Shown one piece after another: positions 9,392 to 17,561 of a DNA stretch of 64,000 nt. Location: contig JASGHY010000001.1 of NCBI GenBank assembly GCA_047602185.1, positions 4,402,001-4,466,000 of the forward strand, given 5' to 3'. Origin of the DNA: PMP191F sp047602185. Its GTDB lineage: Bacteria; Bacteroidota; Bacteroidia; Chitinophagales; Chitinophagaceae. The position numbers and the translations under genes were made by a program. Position 1 is the stretch's first letter. Every line of letters begins with the position of its first letter. Below the pieces are notes generated by a model. That model made no database searches, was not told where the DNA came from, and saw nothing but the letters and a program-made list of their open reading frames with translations.

Positions 9392-9769
9392 TTACGCTGT
9401 GGCGGGAGGTCCCCTGTGTTCAAAAAAGAAGTAGGTCTCAGAATAGAGAGCGGGAAGTTTGCTGCAAGGTTGTTCCGGCAACAGTACGCTGATTGCCTGA
9501 ACTTTTACAAAAGCAGTTGTAGCAGTAAAAGGAGATTCAGCAACCAGGCTTTCACAATTACAATTAAAGCCCGTTTTGCCAACCAAAGCCTCACCCGTTT
9601 TTACGTGCATGGACGATTGATCCTTGTGATCAACCAACCAGTCGTGCAGTGTTTTTTTAGGCGTAATGCTGAATGCAAAAAGCAACAGCATCAATCCTGC
9701 AATTACACTTCTTATGATCGGGTGTTTAGTCAAAAATGCTACTTTGTTGCAAAAATAGCCATTTATCAT
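9392..9769 (-). CDS. Conserved small protein upstream of a TonB receptor
   Basis: This protein has up to 125 residues, a hydrophobic segment (SVIAGLMLLLFAFSI), then TPKKTLHDWLVDHKD, a Cys-containing stretch FNCNCES and an aromatic-rich C-terminus. I associate the TPK-x-LHD-x-DHKD pattern with small proteins found beside TonB-dependent receptors in this phylum; the function is unknown. The start is uncertain. ATG 9769 has a GGAG-like site, yet a TATTTTTGC promoter motif at 9749-9757 lies inside the frame. A start at the internal ATG (residue 27) or a TTG just before it is therefore plausible. Histidine and cysteine content would suit metal handling, which is only a guess. Confidence 0.6.
   Translation of the reverse strand: MINGYFCNKVAFLTKHPIIRSVIAGLMLLLFAFSITPKKTLHDWLVDHKDQSSMHVKTGEALVGKTGFNCNCESLVAESPFTATTAFVKVQAISVLLPEQPCSKLPALYSETYFFFEHRGPPATA
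9749..9757 (-). promoter_or_regulatory. TATTTTTGC promoter motif inside the small-gene frame
   Basis: This is an exact minus-strand TAnnTTTGC element located 12-20 bases inside the longest reading of the 9392-9769 gene. If used, the transcript would start downstream of ATG 9769 and the real start codon would be an internal one. Confidence 0.45.
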
Positions 9770-9873
9770 TTCACTCCATGCCTATTTGTTTCCGGATGGC
9801 GTTAATCTTATGTAAACGGTGGGTAAAATAAACCAGGGGTCAATAAAAGCAGGTAAAAAGGTGGTGAGTTGAC

Positions 9874-11712
9874 CTACTTCTTTAAGATCACAGTAAACAG
9901 GGAGCCTTCCCCTTCTTCACTTTCGCAGAAGATCTGCCCGTTGATCTCTTCCACTATTCTCTTCACAATAGACAGCCCCAGGCCGTTGGAGCCCTCACCA
10001 TCAGTAGGTTGCGATGAGATCTTGCTATAACGCGAAAACAGGTGAGGCAATTCTTCTTTAGGGATCCCTACACCTTCATCACGCACTTTTATACTTACCG
10101 CATCATGCTCTTCATTGATGCTGAACCATATATTCCGCTGGCGGGGAGTGTATTTGATGGCATTGGAGAGCAGGTTTTCGCAGATCCGGCCTACCAGTTG
10201 CTTATCGCTCATCAGTACAATCTTCTTGCGGGGCATCTCCACATTCAGCTGCAATTCTTTCTTACCGGCAGCAGGCTTAAACTTATCAGCCATTTCTTCA
10301 CCGAGAATAGTAAGGTCAAAATTCTCAAGATACATTTTGTGCGTACCTATATCAGCACGCTCAATATTCAATATGCGTTGTATCAGTTCTTCACCATAAT
10401 AACTTGCCTGCAGTATTTTATCCAAAGCCTTGCGCTGTTCTTCCGTCATCCCTTTTCCATCCGACTCTAACACCTGTCCCCAGATCTGTATCGTTGCAAA
10501 AGGCGTATTCAGGTCATGCGATACGATGCTGATCAGCGAGTTCTTTTCATAATTCAGTTCTGCCAGCTTTTCATTCTGCTGCAGTATCTGTGTATTGGTT
10601 GCCTGCAAGCGCATATTGGCATTACGCTTTATAAGAAATGCCGCTGCGATCAATACAAGTATTACCGACAAAGAAATAGCAAGCAGCGTCATGCCCTGGC
10701 GGCGCAGCTCTTCTCTTTCTATCTTTCCCTGTAACAGTTTATTCTGCGCTTCACGGTCTTTTGCATTATAGCTTTCCTGCAACTCTGCAATTGACCTGTA
10801 GGTATCAGCATTTACAAGAGCCGTATCCAATGTGTACCAGCTTTTCAGGTATTGATACGCTTTGCTGTAATTGCCTTTGCGCTCATACAGTTTGGCTAAT
10901 ATAGAATAGCTGTCGGCCTCTTTGCTTTTGGATTCAAAATGATCCTTAGCCATTGCCATAGCTTCCTTTGCATATATCTCTGCCGAATCGAACTGGTGCT
11001 TCTCAATAAAAACATCAGCAATGTTTAAAGTAGCGATCCACAGGTCATGGGTAATATTATCCTTCTGGTAGGTGTCGTAATTCTTCTTAAAGAAACTCAA
11101 CGCCTCATCATATTTCTTTTCGTGGAAATTAATGTTACCAAGGTTATTGTATTCACTGGAAAGATCCAGCCTGCCGCCGTATGGCTTAGCCAGCTTTAGT
11201 GCTTCATTCAGTAGAGTACGGGCGCTATCATACTGCCCCAGCTGAATATAAATAACACCAAGATTGTTATAGGTATTGATCAGTTCATGTATATGCTCCT
11301 GCCCTTTTGCCACAGCTGCACTCTGCAGGTAAAAATCCTTTGCCTTCAGCGGCTCTTTAATGTTTGCATAAGCAATGGCCAGGTCACTTAATGCCGAAGA
11401 TTCATATTCGCGGTTAGGTAACTTGCGGGCAGCATCCAGTGAATGCAGGTAATACTCTATCGCTTTTTCATAATTGCCGGCAAGCTCTTCATAAATACCT
11501 TTTAAGCGCAGCGACAATACATCGCCTTTATCAAAATGAAGCCGGTCTGCTTCCCTTTTGATCAGCTTGGCATAATACATTACGGAATCCATCTTGTCTT
11601 CCGAAAAATCAAGGCTGCGATCGTATAAACCTTTGAGGTAGGCGGTATCAGTCTGTGCAAATGAACAGGTATAGCTCTTAACCAACAGGAGTAATAATAA
11701 CCAGTATTTCAC
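9874..11712 (-). CDS. TPR-containing sensor histidine kinase
   Basis: This 612-residue protein uses a GTG start. A signal sequence (about 1-20) is followed by TPR-like helical repeats (about 30-320), a membrane helix at about 341-362, a HisKA dimerisation domain with the phospho-acceptor in SIVSHDLNTP (His near 400), and an ATPase domain with NLLSNAIKYTP, DEGVGIPKEE and GLGLSIVKRI. Periplasmic TPRs joined to a kinase are a common Bacteroidota design; the signal sensed is unknown. It lies 63 bases after the NarL-type regulator gene on the same strand, so the two are probably co-transcribed, with this kinase second. Confidence 0.9.
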   Translation of the reverse strand: MKYWLLLLLLVKSYTCSFAQTDTAYLKGLYDRSLDFSEDKMDSVMYYAKLIKREADRLHFDKGDVLSLRLKGIYEELAGNYEKAIEYYLHSLDAARKLPNREYESSALSDLAIAYANIKEPLKAKDFYLQSAAVAKGQEHIHELINTYNNLGVIYIQLGQYDSARTLLNEALKLAKPYGGRLDLSSEYNNLGNINFHEKKYDEALSFFKKNYDTYQKDNITHDLWIATLNIADVFIEKHQFDSAEIYAKEAMAMAKDHFESKSKEADSYSILAKLYERKGNYSKAYQYLKSWYTLDTALVNADTYRSIAELQESYNAKDREAQNKLLQGKIEREELRRQGMTLLAISLSVILVLIAAAFLIKRNANMRLQATNTQILQQNEKLAELNYEKNSLISIVSHDLNTPFATIQIWGQVLESDGKGMTEEQRKALDKILQASYYGEELIQRILNIERADIGTHKMYLENFDLTILGEEMADKFKPAAGKKELQLNVEMPRKKIVLMSDKQLVGRICENLLSNAIKYTPRQRNIWFSINEEHDAVSIKVRDEGVGIPKEELPHLFSRYSKISSQPTDGEGSNGLGLSIVKRIVEEINGQIFCESEEGEGSLFTVILKK

Positions 11713-11775
11713 CGATACAGGAGTTACGGTACAATTTATTTTTACCCGGCCTCAGCAGCCGGGAAGAAAAAGCTA

Positions 11776-12420
11776 CTACTCTATCAACTTATTCTTCAGG
11801 GCAAATTTTACCAGTCCCACCGTGTTGTTCACACCCAGTTTCGCAATCAGGTTCTTGCGGTGCGTTTCAACAGTACTGATGCTTAAAAACAGCTTCTCTG
11901 CAATATCAGAGTTACTATACTCTTTACAGATCAGCTTCAGCACTTCTATTTCACGCTTAGACAGTATCTCGTCTATCTTTTTATCTTCAATGGTAATGGT
12001 ACTGCGAAAGTCCTGGTCAGCATCCAGGATATTGATCTCCGGGCTGAAGTAATTGCCACCCGCAGCAATTTCAAGCAGGGCTTTATGCAACTCGGCAATC
12101 CCGGAATTCTTAAGCAGGTACCCCTGTATGTTATGCCTTATCAGCTTATGAATGTAGCGCGTACCGCGCATAATGGTAAGATATAGCACCCGCAGGTCGG
12201 GCCTTACTGCCCTGATCTTTTTGAGCAGCTCTTCCTCTTCAATATCCGGCAGGTTGACATCGAGCAGTAAAATATCAATGTCATGATTGGGCAACTGTTG
12301 AAGCAAACTGGTGCCCGTTGAAGCAGAACCTGTTACCTGTATTCCTTCCTGCTTGTTTAATAACAGTACGAGACCTTCCAGGTACAGCTCATGATCGTCT
12401 GTGATAAAAACTTTCACCAT
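11776..12420 (-). CDS. NarL/FixJ-type response regulator
   Basis: This 214-residue protein has an N-terminal receiver domain with the phospho-acceptor Asp in LLLDVNLPD (about 50-58) and the DD pair near the N-terminus (ITDDHELYLEG). A LuxR-type helix-turn-helix at about 148-206 contains LSKREIEVLKLI and STVETHRKNL. It is the expected cytoplasmic, DNA-binding partner of the downstream TPR histidine kinase. Targets are unknown; the DUF1501/DUF1800 genes upstream on the same strand are possible but untested. Confidence 0.92.
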   Translation of the reverse strand: MVKVFITDDHELYLEGLVLLLNKQEGIQVTGSASTGTSLLQQLPNHDIDILLLDVNLPDIEEEELLKKIRAVRPDLRVLYLTIMRGTRYIHKLIRHNIQGYLLKNSGIAELHKALLEIAAGGNYFSPEINILDADQDFRSTITIEDKKIDEILSKREIEVLKLICKEYSNSDIAEKLFLSISTVETHRKNLIAKLGVNNTVGLVKFALKNKLIE

Positions 12421-12509
12421 AATCCACAGCCCTCTATTAGTTTAGGTTGGTAAGCCGGGCATTTGCCCTCACTTAAGTGGCAATATAAACTATTTGGGTA
12501 TATTATAAC

Positions 12510-12533
12510 AAAAAAAGTCCCTATGAGGGACTA
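12510..12533 (-). terminator. Terminator of the DUF1501 gene
   Basis: On the minus strand a stem AGTCCC/GGGACT with a four-base loop is followed by a run of seven T. It lies 35 bases after the DUF1501 stop. Confidence 0.8.
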
Positions 12534-12567
12534 TAATATTATTGATTATCACCAGATAGTAGCATTT

Positions 12568-14157
12568 TTACCTCACTTTCAGCATAGGCCGCACGTGCTG
12601 GAGTGAACCATTTTGAAAACGGGCATAGTACACGCCTGTTGGCATTCCGTAGCTATTGAAACTCAATGTATAACTGCCGGCAAGGTATTCTTTATCAGTC
12701 AGGGTCCTTACCACACGCCCCATAGTGTCCATTACCTGTATCAGCGTATGCCCTCCTTTAGTACGGAAAGTAATACTGGTGCTTTCTACAAATGGATTGG
12801 GATAGTTTACAATCAGCTGCTCACCCGTATTGCTCAGTACATCATCCAGCCCCGTGGTTTTACAGGACGAATTGATACACAGCGAAAGTTCCTGGAAGTT
12901 CTTCAGCATAATGGTCTGCAGATCTGCCTCCTGCACACAAAACCATTGCTTCAGTATGGAAGCATAAATGCTTCGGAAATCATACTGGAAAGGAATATTA
13001 TCATTGGCTGCTACATTAGAGGGGATAGTAGGATTATCGCCAATAATGCCCGGCCTTACATTTTTACCAAACACAAATACCGGCGCTGCAGCACCGTGGT
13101 CAGTACCCATACTGGAGTTTGACTTAATTCTGCGACCAAATTCAGAGAAGGTCATTCCCACAACACGGTCGTCAACACCCAGTGCTTTCAGGTCGTCCAT
13201 AAAACATTTAATGGCATCTGAAACACGGGCCATCAGGTTGGCGTGTAAACCAGTGGAAGTATCCAGTGTATTTACCTGGCTTGAATGGGTATCAAAGCTG
13301 CCGGTACTTACCATATATACACGGGTTTTCAGACCACCCTTTACCAGCCTTGCCACAATCTTAAGCTGCTGGGCAAGATCATTATTGGATGGATAGGAAC
13401 CCTGGCTGGTAACCTGTGCTGCCGCGGCTTTAATAACAGTAGAGTATTTCTGTGTCTGCTCTGCGATCAGCCGGATGTATTTCAATTCCTTTCCCCAGGG
13501 CGTATCAGGCACCGGGTCTTCTACACCATCCAGCATATTGTAAAAGTTGGTAGGGTCGCTGATGCTGATACCCATACCTGCCGCAGGGCCCTGCAATGTA
13601 AGCGAGCTTACTGAACCGATCTGTATCGCCAGCGGATCAGGCATTTGTGAGTTGGGATAACCGTTAGGATAATCAGGGAACTCTGTTCCCAGGTAACGGC
13701 CTATCCAGCCACTCGGCAAAACCTGGTTCGAATCAGCAGCCGACATCCAGATATCGGTAGCGCGGAAATGCGAAAAGTTAGGCGAAGGATAACCAACAGC
13801 CTGTATAATCACCAGCTTGCCTTCATTGTACAATGTTTGCATACCCGTCATACTGGGGTGCAAACCTGTTTTAGCTGTACCATTCAGCGGCAATATCTTA
13901 TTCTGCTTAATGGCAATATTAGCCCTTGCATTATAGTAGTTGGAATACAGTTCAATAGGCAATACCATGTTCAGTCCATCATTACCACCATTCAGCTGAA
14001 TTAATACCAGCACTTTATCAGTCTCCGTAGTACCGCGCATCAACGCCTGTACCAATGGAGAAGAACCGGTATATGCTTTTACCGAAAATCCATTCAGCAA
14101 AGCAGGCATGGTAACCGAAGCAGGTAGTGTATGTCGTAGAAAATCTCTGCGTTTCAT
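12568..14157 (-). CDS. DUF1501 secreted protein with T9SS sorting domain
   Basis: This 529-residue protein starts with a twin-arginine-like leader (KRRDFLRHTL). The body matches DUF1501, a sulfatase-like-fold family, with LVLIQLNGGNDGLN near the N-terminus and the conserved TFSEFGRR at about 340 followed by GTDHGAAAPVFVFG. The last ~75 residues form a type A T9SS sorting domain: NYPNPF, then a beta-rich stretch with DTMGRVVRT, ending GVYYARFQNG...KVR. It should be exported and then passed over the outer membrane or attached to the surface. It directly follows the DUF1800 gene (18 bases apart) as an operon, which is the usual pairing of these two families. Their biochemical role is not established. 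Confidence 0.88.
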   Translation of the reverse strand: MKRRDFLRHTLPASVTMPALLNGFSVKAYTGSSPLVQALMRGTTETDKVLVLIQLNGGNDGLNMVLPIELYSNYYNARANIAIKQNKILPLNGTAKTGLHPSMTGMQTLYNEGKLVIIQAVGYPSPNFSHFRATDIWMSAADSNQVLPSGWIGRYLGTEFPDYPNGYPNSQMPDPLAIQIGSVSSLTLQGPAAGMGISISDPTNFYNMLDGVEDPVPDTPWGKELKYIRLIAEQTQKYSTVIKAAAAQVTSQGSYPSNNDLAQQLKIVARLVKGGLKTRVYMVSTGSFDTHSSQVNTLDTSTGLHANLMARVSDAIKCFMDDLKALGVDDRVVGMTFSEFGRRIKSNSSMGTDHGAAAPVFVFGKNVRPGIIGDNPTIPSNVAANDNIPFQYDFRSIYASILKQWFCVQEADLQTIMLKNFQELSLCINSSCKTTGLDDVLSNTGEQLIVNYPNPFVESTSITFRTKGGHTLIQVMDTMGRVVRTLTDKEYLAGSYTLSFNSYGMPTGVYYARFQNGSLQHVRPMLKVR

Positions 14158-14175
14158 AGATATTGGTTTAGGCTA

Positions 14176-15858
14176 TCAGGACAGTTGATATTCTGCCAGG
14201 TTCATAAAATATTTGAGCAGGCTTTGCAACCTGGTGTACACTGTTTGATAAGCAGTCATATCACCCGGGTTGGCAAGCAAGGCATTCCATGCATTGCTCC
14301 AGTAATAATCCTGTTCCTGGGCGCTCAGCAATATCTGTTTCTTGATAATGGATTTAGAGTTTTCTGAAATAGGTACGCGGTATAAGATGTCCAGTGTTTC
14401 ATTGATCACCACGTTGGGATCTGCAGGGTTCGATAATGTTTTGGCAAATGCAATCGGGTCTATCTGCAACGTTTCGCCATTGCGTGTATAGCCCGCCATG
14501 ATCATCTGGTCAGTAAACATATTACGACGTGGCAATGTATCTGTGTTGATCCACATTTCATGATAGGCCGGTAACTGGTAATAAGCGGGCCAGCCGGATA
14601 CACTTGGCGGATCGCCAATATTCTGCTGTACATTACTGCTTTGGTTACGTGTGTACTCCCACATATTGTAGGCATTCACATAGTCCGAGCTATCCGGAAA
14701 TTCTACGTTGAACTCACGCATCAGGCCCACGGTCAGATCAACCGGGCTTTTTATCAGGCATCCCTGGTTCAAGGGATCAAAGAAATGTTCGCTTTTAAAT
14801 AAAGTGGTCAGCACTGGTTTTATTTCCCAGTTACTGTCGCGGAACAATTGTGCCAGTGGTTTAATAACATTGGTTTGCGTAGCCGCGTCAATCGTGTAGT
14901 AGCAAAACCAGCGATACAGTTTTCCAACTATAAATTCAGATACTGCGGTCTTGTTATTAAAGATCATTGTCAGCAGGGCATCCAGCTCTGCTTCACCGGC
15001 CGTTGCACCTGTACGGCCTGCCACCACAGTACCGCCGTAAAAAGAAGAGAATGTTTTACTACCGGTATCATGCTTGGTATCATCAAAATAGATCGTATCG
15101 TCCGTCCATTTAATACGCCAGCCGGTTAATACACGGGCAGCCTGGTACACATCATCTTCAGTATAGTTGGGATTATTTTCTTTACCTACTGTAAACAGCT
15201 CCTGCAACTCACGTGCATAGTTCTCATCGGGTGCCGTATTCGTATTGAGGTAGCCATTCAGGTAGCGCAGCATAGCGCCATCTATTGTAACAGCTTTTAC
15301 CAGGTCTTTAAAATTACCCAATGCCTTATCGCGCAACATGGCATTGTGGCGATACCCCAGCACACCATGATTGTACTCATTGGTCTCTGTAGAAAAGTGA
15401 TTGTGCCAGAACAGTACCATCTTTTCCTGGATGGTGCGCTGCTGGTTGATCATCAATCCCATCCACCAGCTTTTCCATGAGCCGATCCTTTTTGACTGCA
15501 CTGCACTTTCATCCGTAGGCACATTTACCCAGGTAGTGCCCTGTGCCACTGTAAGGTCAGGATTACCAGCGGGAAAGCTGGTATCATCATAATTCTTTAA
15601 AGGAGGTAATGGAGCGGTAGTATATACATTCAGCAAAGTATCTACGGCCTGCGATACAGACATTCCTTTGAAATAATCTATATCAGCTTTTTTAGCGCCA
15701 AACATGGTACGCTTCAGCAGGTGTGCTACTTCAGCCGTTGTCCATTGACCTGTATATGCATTTAAACCGGAATCAATATTGCGGGATGCCACTATTGAAG
15801 CAGCAGGCGTTTTGCGGTTTGGTTTCTTTTTGAGTGCAAAGAAGTCTCTTCTGTCCAT
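14176..15858 (-). CDS. DUF1800 family protein
   Basis: This 560-residue protein matches DUF1800: EVAHLLKRTMFGA near residue 45, MVLFWHNHFST at about 150, and NYARELQELFTVG followed by YQAARVLTGW at about 220-250. The N-terminus carries RRDFFAL, a twin-arginine-like sequence without a classic hydrophobic core. It is the first gene of a two-gene operon with the DUF1501 protein. The families are often found together in Bacteroidota and Planctomycetes; joint surface or secreted function is inferred from that association only. Confidence 0.88.
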   Translation of the reverse strand: MDRRDFFALKKKPNRKTPAASIVASRNIDSGLNAYTGQWTTAEVAHLLKRTMFGAKKADIDYFKGMSVSQAVDTLLNVYTTAPLPPLKNYDDTSFPAGNPDLTVAQGTTWVNVPTDESAVQSKRIGSWKSWWMGLMINQQRTIQEKMVLFWHNHFSTETNEYNHGVLGYRHNAMLRDKALGNFKDLVKAVTIDGAMLRYLNGYLNTNTAPDENYARELQELFTVGKENNPNYTEDDVYQAARVLTGWRIKWTDDTIYFDDTKHDTGSKTFSSFYGGTVVAGRTGATAGEAELDALLTMIFNNKTAVSEFIVGKLYRWFCYYTIDAATQTNVIKPLAQLFRDSNWEIKPVLTTLFKSEHFFDPLNQGCLIKSPVDLTVGLMREFNVEFPDSSDYVNAYNMWEYTRNQSSNVQQNIGDPPSVSGWPAYYQLPAYHEMWINTDTLPRRNMFTDQMIMAGYTRNGETLQIDPIAFAKTLSNPADPNVVINETLDILYRVPISENSKSIIKKQILLSAQEQDYYWSNAWNALLANPGDMTAYQTVYTRLQSLLKYFMNLAEYQLS

Positions 15859-16064
15859 AAGCTGGATTTTGGGGATAGATCATTAGTACAATCAGCCCTG
15901 CTATTGATAAAAATGATCTGCGAACCTGAACATATTAACAAAAATGCTGCCATAAGCCTTTTGCCTAAAACAGTAACGTACATTTCCTCAACAACTTCGT
16001 AAGAATACTAAAGCGCCGCAAGATAGTTCAATGTTGCAACGCAAGCCACTCTTTACTGCAACAA

Positions 16065-16092
16065 AAAAGGCTATCCGAATAAACGGACAGCC
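16065..16092 (-). terminator. Terminator of the thiolase gene
   Basis: On the minus strand GGCTGTCCG and CGGATAGCC form a stem with a six-base loop, followed by TTTTTTG. It lies about 120 bases after the thiolase stop, with the repeat cluster in between. Confidence 0.75.
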
Positions 16093-16124
16093 CTATCTTA
16101 TGTTGTGATTTACTGTAATATTTA

Positions 16125-16211
16125 GTTGAAAAGTTGGAAGGTTAATAAGTTAACAAGGCAAAGCAATAACCACTGTATTCAACTTATAACCTATAACTTA
16201 AAACCTACAAC
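16125..16211 (-). repeat. Post-stop repeat cluster after the thiolase gene
   Basis: Read on the minus strand, GTTGTAGGTTTTAAG begins immediately after the thiolase stop. It continues through several near-copies of AAGTTATAGG, then ends in TTAACTTATTAACC and CCAACTTTTCAAC. The early words can pair with the late ones. The same opening word follows terC and relA. Confidence 0.65.
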
Positions 16212-17393
16212 CTAATTGATATTCTCAATAATCCCCGCAATACCCTGACCACCGCCAACACAAGCAGTTACAATACCATACTTCTTGTTCAAACGCTTCA
16301 TATCATTAGTGATCTGGATGGTAAGCTTGGTGCCGGTACAGCCCAGTGGGTGGCCCAGTGCAATAGCGCCACCGTTAATATTAACGATGTCCGGGTTGAT
16401 GCCCAGCTTGCGTATTACCGCCAGCGATTGCGAAGCAAAAGCCTCGTTCAGTTCCACCAGGTCTATATCATTCAGGCTCATGCCTACCTGCTTCAATGCT
16501 TTGGGTACAGCCTCTACCGGGCCAATGCCCATGATACGAGGATGTACACCTGCAGATGCACAGGCTACCAAACGTGCTATGGGCTTCAGTCCCAGCTCAT
16601 TCACCATACGCTCGCCCATTACAATTACAAAGGCAGCGCCATCTGAGGTTTGTGATGAGTTGCCCGCAGTAACAGAACCACCTGCAGCAAACACAGGCTT
16701 CAGTTTTGCCAGTGCTTCAATGCTGGTATCCATACGCGGCCCTTCATCGGTATCCACTACATAGTTCTTCGATTTCTTTTTACCTGTAGCCGGGTCTACA
16801 TATACTTCTTCCACTGTAATTGGCAGAATACCATTCTTGAAATAACCATTCTTAATAGCATTGATGGCCTTCTGGTGAGAGTTATAAGAAAAAGCATCCT
16901 GGTCTTCACGATTCACATCGTACTCTTTGGCAACTGCCTCGGCAGTAAGCCCCATGCTCAGGTAATAATCAGGTTCTTCTTTCGCAATAGAGTAAGCAGG
17001 TACTGTTTTCCAGCCTGCTGTTGGTACCAGGCTCATGCTTTCTGTACCACCGGCCACAATACAATCAGCTTGTCCGCTGCGTATTTTAGCAGTAGCAATT
17101 GCAATGGTTTCAAGGCCCGAAGCGCAATAACGGTTCACCGTCATACCAGGCACTTCAATACCCAGTGCACGGGCAGCAATGATGCGGCCTACCTGCAACC
17201 CCTGCTCTGCTTCCGGTACTGCATTCCCCACAATCAGGTCATCCACACGCTTTGCATCCAGTTGAGGCACACTCGCCATCAATCCTTTTATTACGTCAAT
17301 AGCAAGATCATCAGGACGGGTAAAACGAAAAACACCGCGCTTGGATTTTCCAACTGCGGTACGATATCCTGCTACGATATAGGCTTCCTGCAT
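16212..17393 (-). CDS. Acetyl-CoA C-acyltransferase (thiolase)
   Basis: I use the ATG at 17393 (393 residues), which gives the usual thiolase N-terminus MQEAYIVAGYRTAVGK; a longer frame to 17435 adds 14 unlikely residues. Active-site Cys90 is in NRYCASGLE, the His motif is GGAIALGHPLGCTGTK, and the second catalytic Cys is in VTACVGGGQG. It catalyses reversible thiolytic cleavage of 3-ketoacyl-CoA (beta-oxidation) or acetoacetyl-CoA formation in the cytoplasm; the chain-length preference is not clear. It stands alone, divergent from pyrD. A TATATTTG motif lies at 17462-17469. Confidence 0.93.
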   Translation of the reverse strand: MQEAYIVAGYRTAVGKSKRGVFRFTRPDDLAIDVIKGLMASVPQLDAKRVDDLIVGNAVPEAEQGLQVGRIIAARALGIEVPGMTVNRYCASGLETIAIATAKIRSGQADCIVAGGTESMSLVPTAGWKTVPAYSIAKEEPDYYLSMGLTAEAVAKEYDVNREDQDAFSYNSHQKAINAIKNGYFKNGILPITVEEVYVDPATGKKKSKNYVVDTDEGPRMDTSIEALAKLKPVFAAGGSVTAGNSSQTSDGAAFVIVMGERMVNELGLKPIARLVACASAGVHPRIMGIGPVEAVPKALKQVGMSLNDIDLVELNEAFASQSLAVIRKLGINPDIVNINGGAIALGHPLGCTGTKLTIQITNDMKRLNKKYGIVTACVGGGQGIAGIIENIN

Positions 17394-17461
17394 AAAAAAT
17401 TTATTTAAGTAAGCAATCAAAACAAGCTGCAGCACAACCCTTACTCCTTCTTTTCCAGGGA

Positions 17462-17469
17462 CAAATATA
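17462..17469 (-). promoter_or_regulatory. TATATTTG promoter motif for the thiolase gene
   Basis: This minus-strand match to TAnnTTTG lies 69 bases upstream of the chosen ATG (17393). It supports the shorter start, since the longer frame would leave a leader of only about 20 bases. Confidence 0.5.
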
Positions 17470-17544
17470 GTTGTTTATGCAACCTTGTATCCAAAGTTAA
17501 TTCTTCCTGTGCAATCCTGCAAACAGCTATCGTTAAAGTTGCAT

Positions 17545-17553
17545 TATCTTCGC
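17545..17553 (+). promoter_or_regulatory. TATCTTCGC promoter motif for pyrD
   Basis: This is a one-base variant of TAnnTTTGC, only eight bases before the ATG at 17562. If it is the -7 element, transcription would start at or next to the start codon, giving a leaderless or near-leaderless mRNA. Confidence 0.5.
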
Positions 17554-17561
17554 AACCCAAT

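Larger units (their letters stand above)
15859..16211. other. Intergenic region with terminator and post-stop repeat
   Basis: This 353-base stretch sits between the thiolase stop and the DUF1800 start. It holds the thiolase terminator (16065-16092) and an AACTTATAACC-type repeat cluster (16125-16211). The remaining 200 bases upstream of DUF1800 show no clear gene. Confidence 0.6.

Noticed and set aside
15792..15983. Minus-strand frame upstream of the DUF1800 gene
   Set aside because: It overlaps the DUF1800 start in another frame and lacks a promoter or homologous features.
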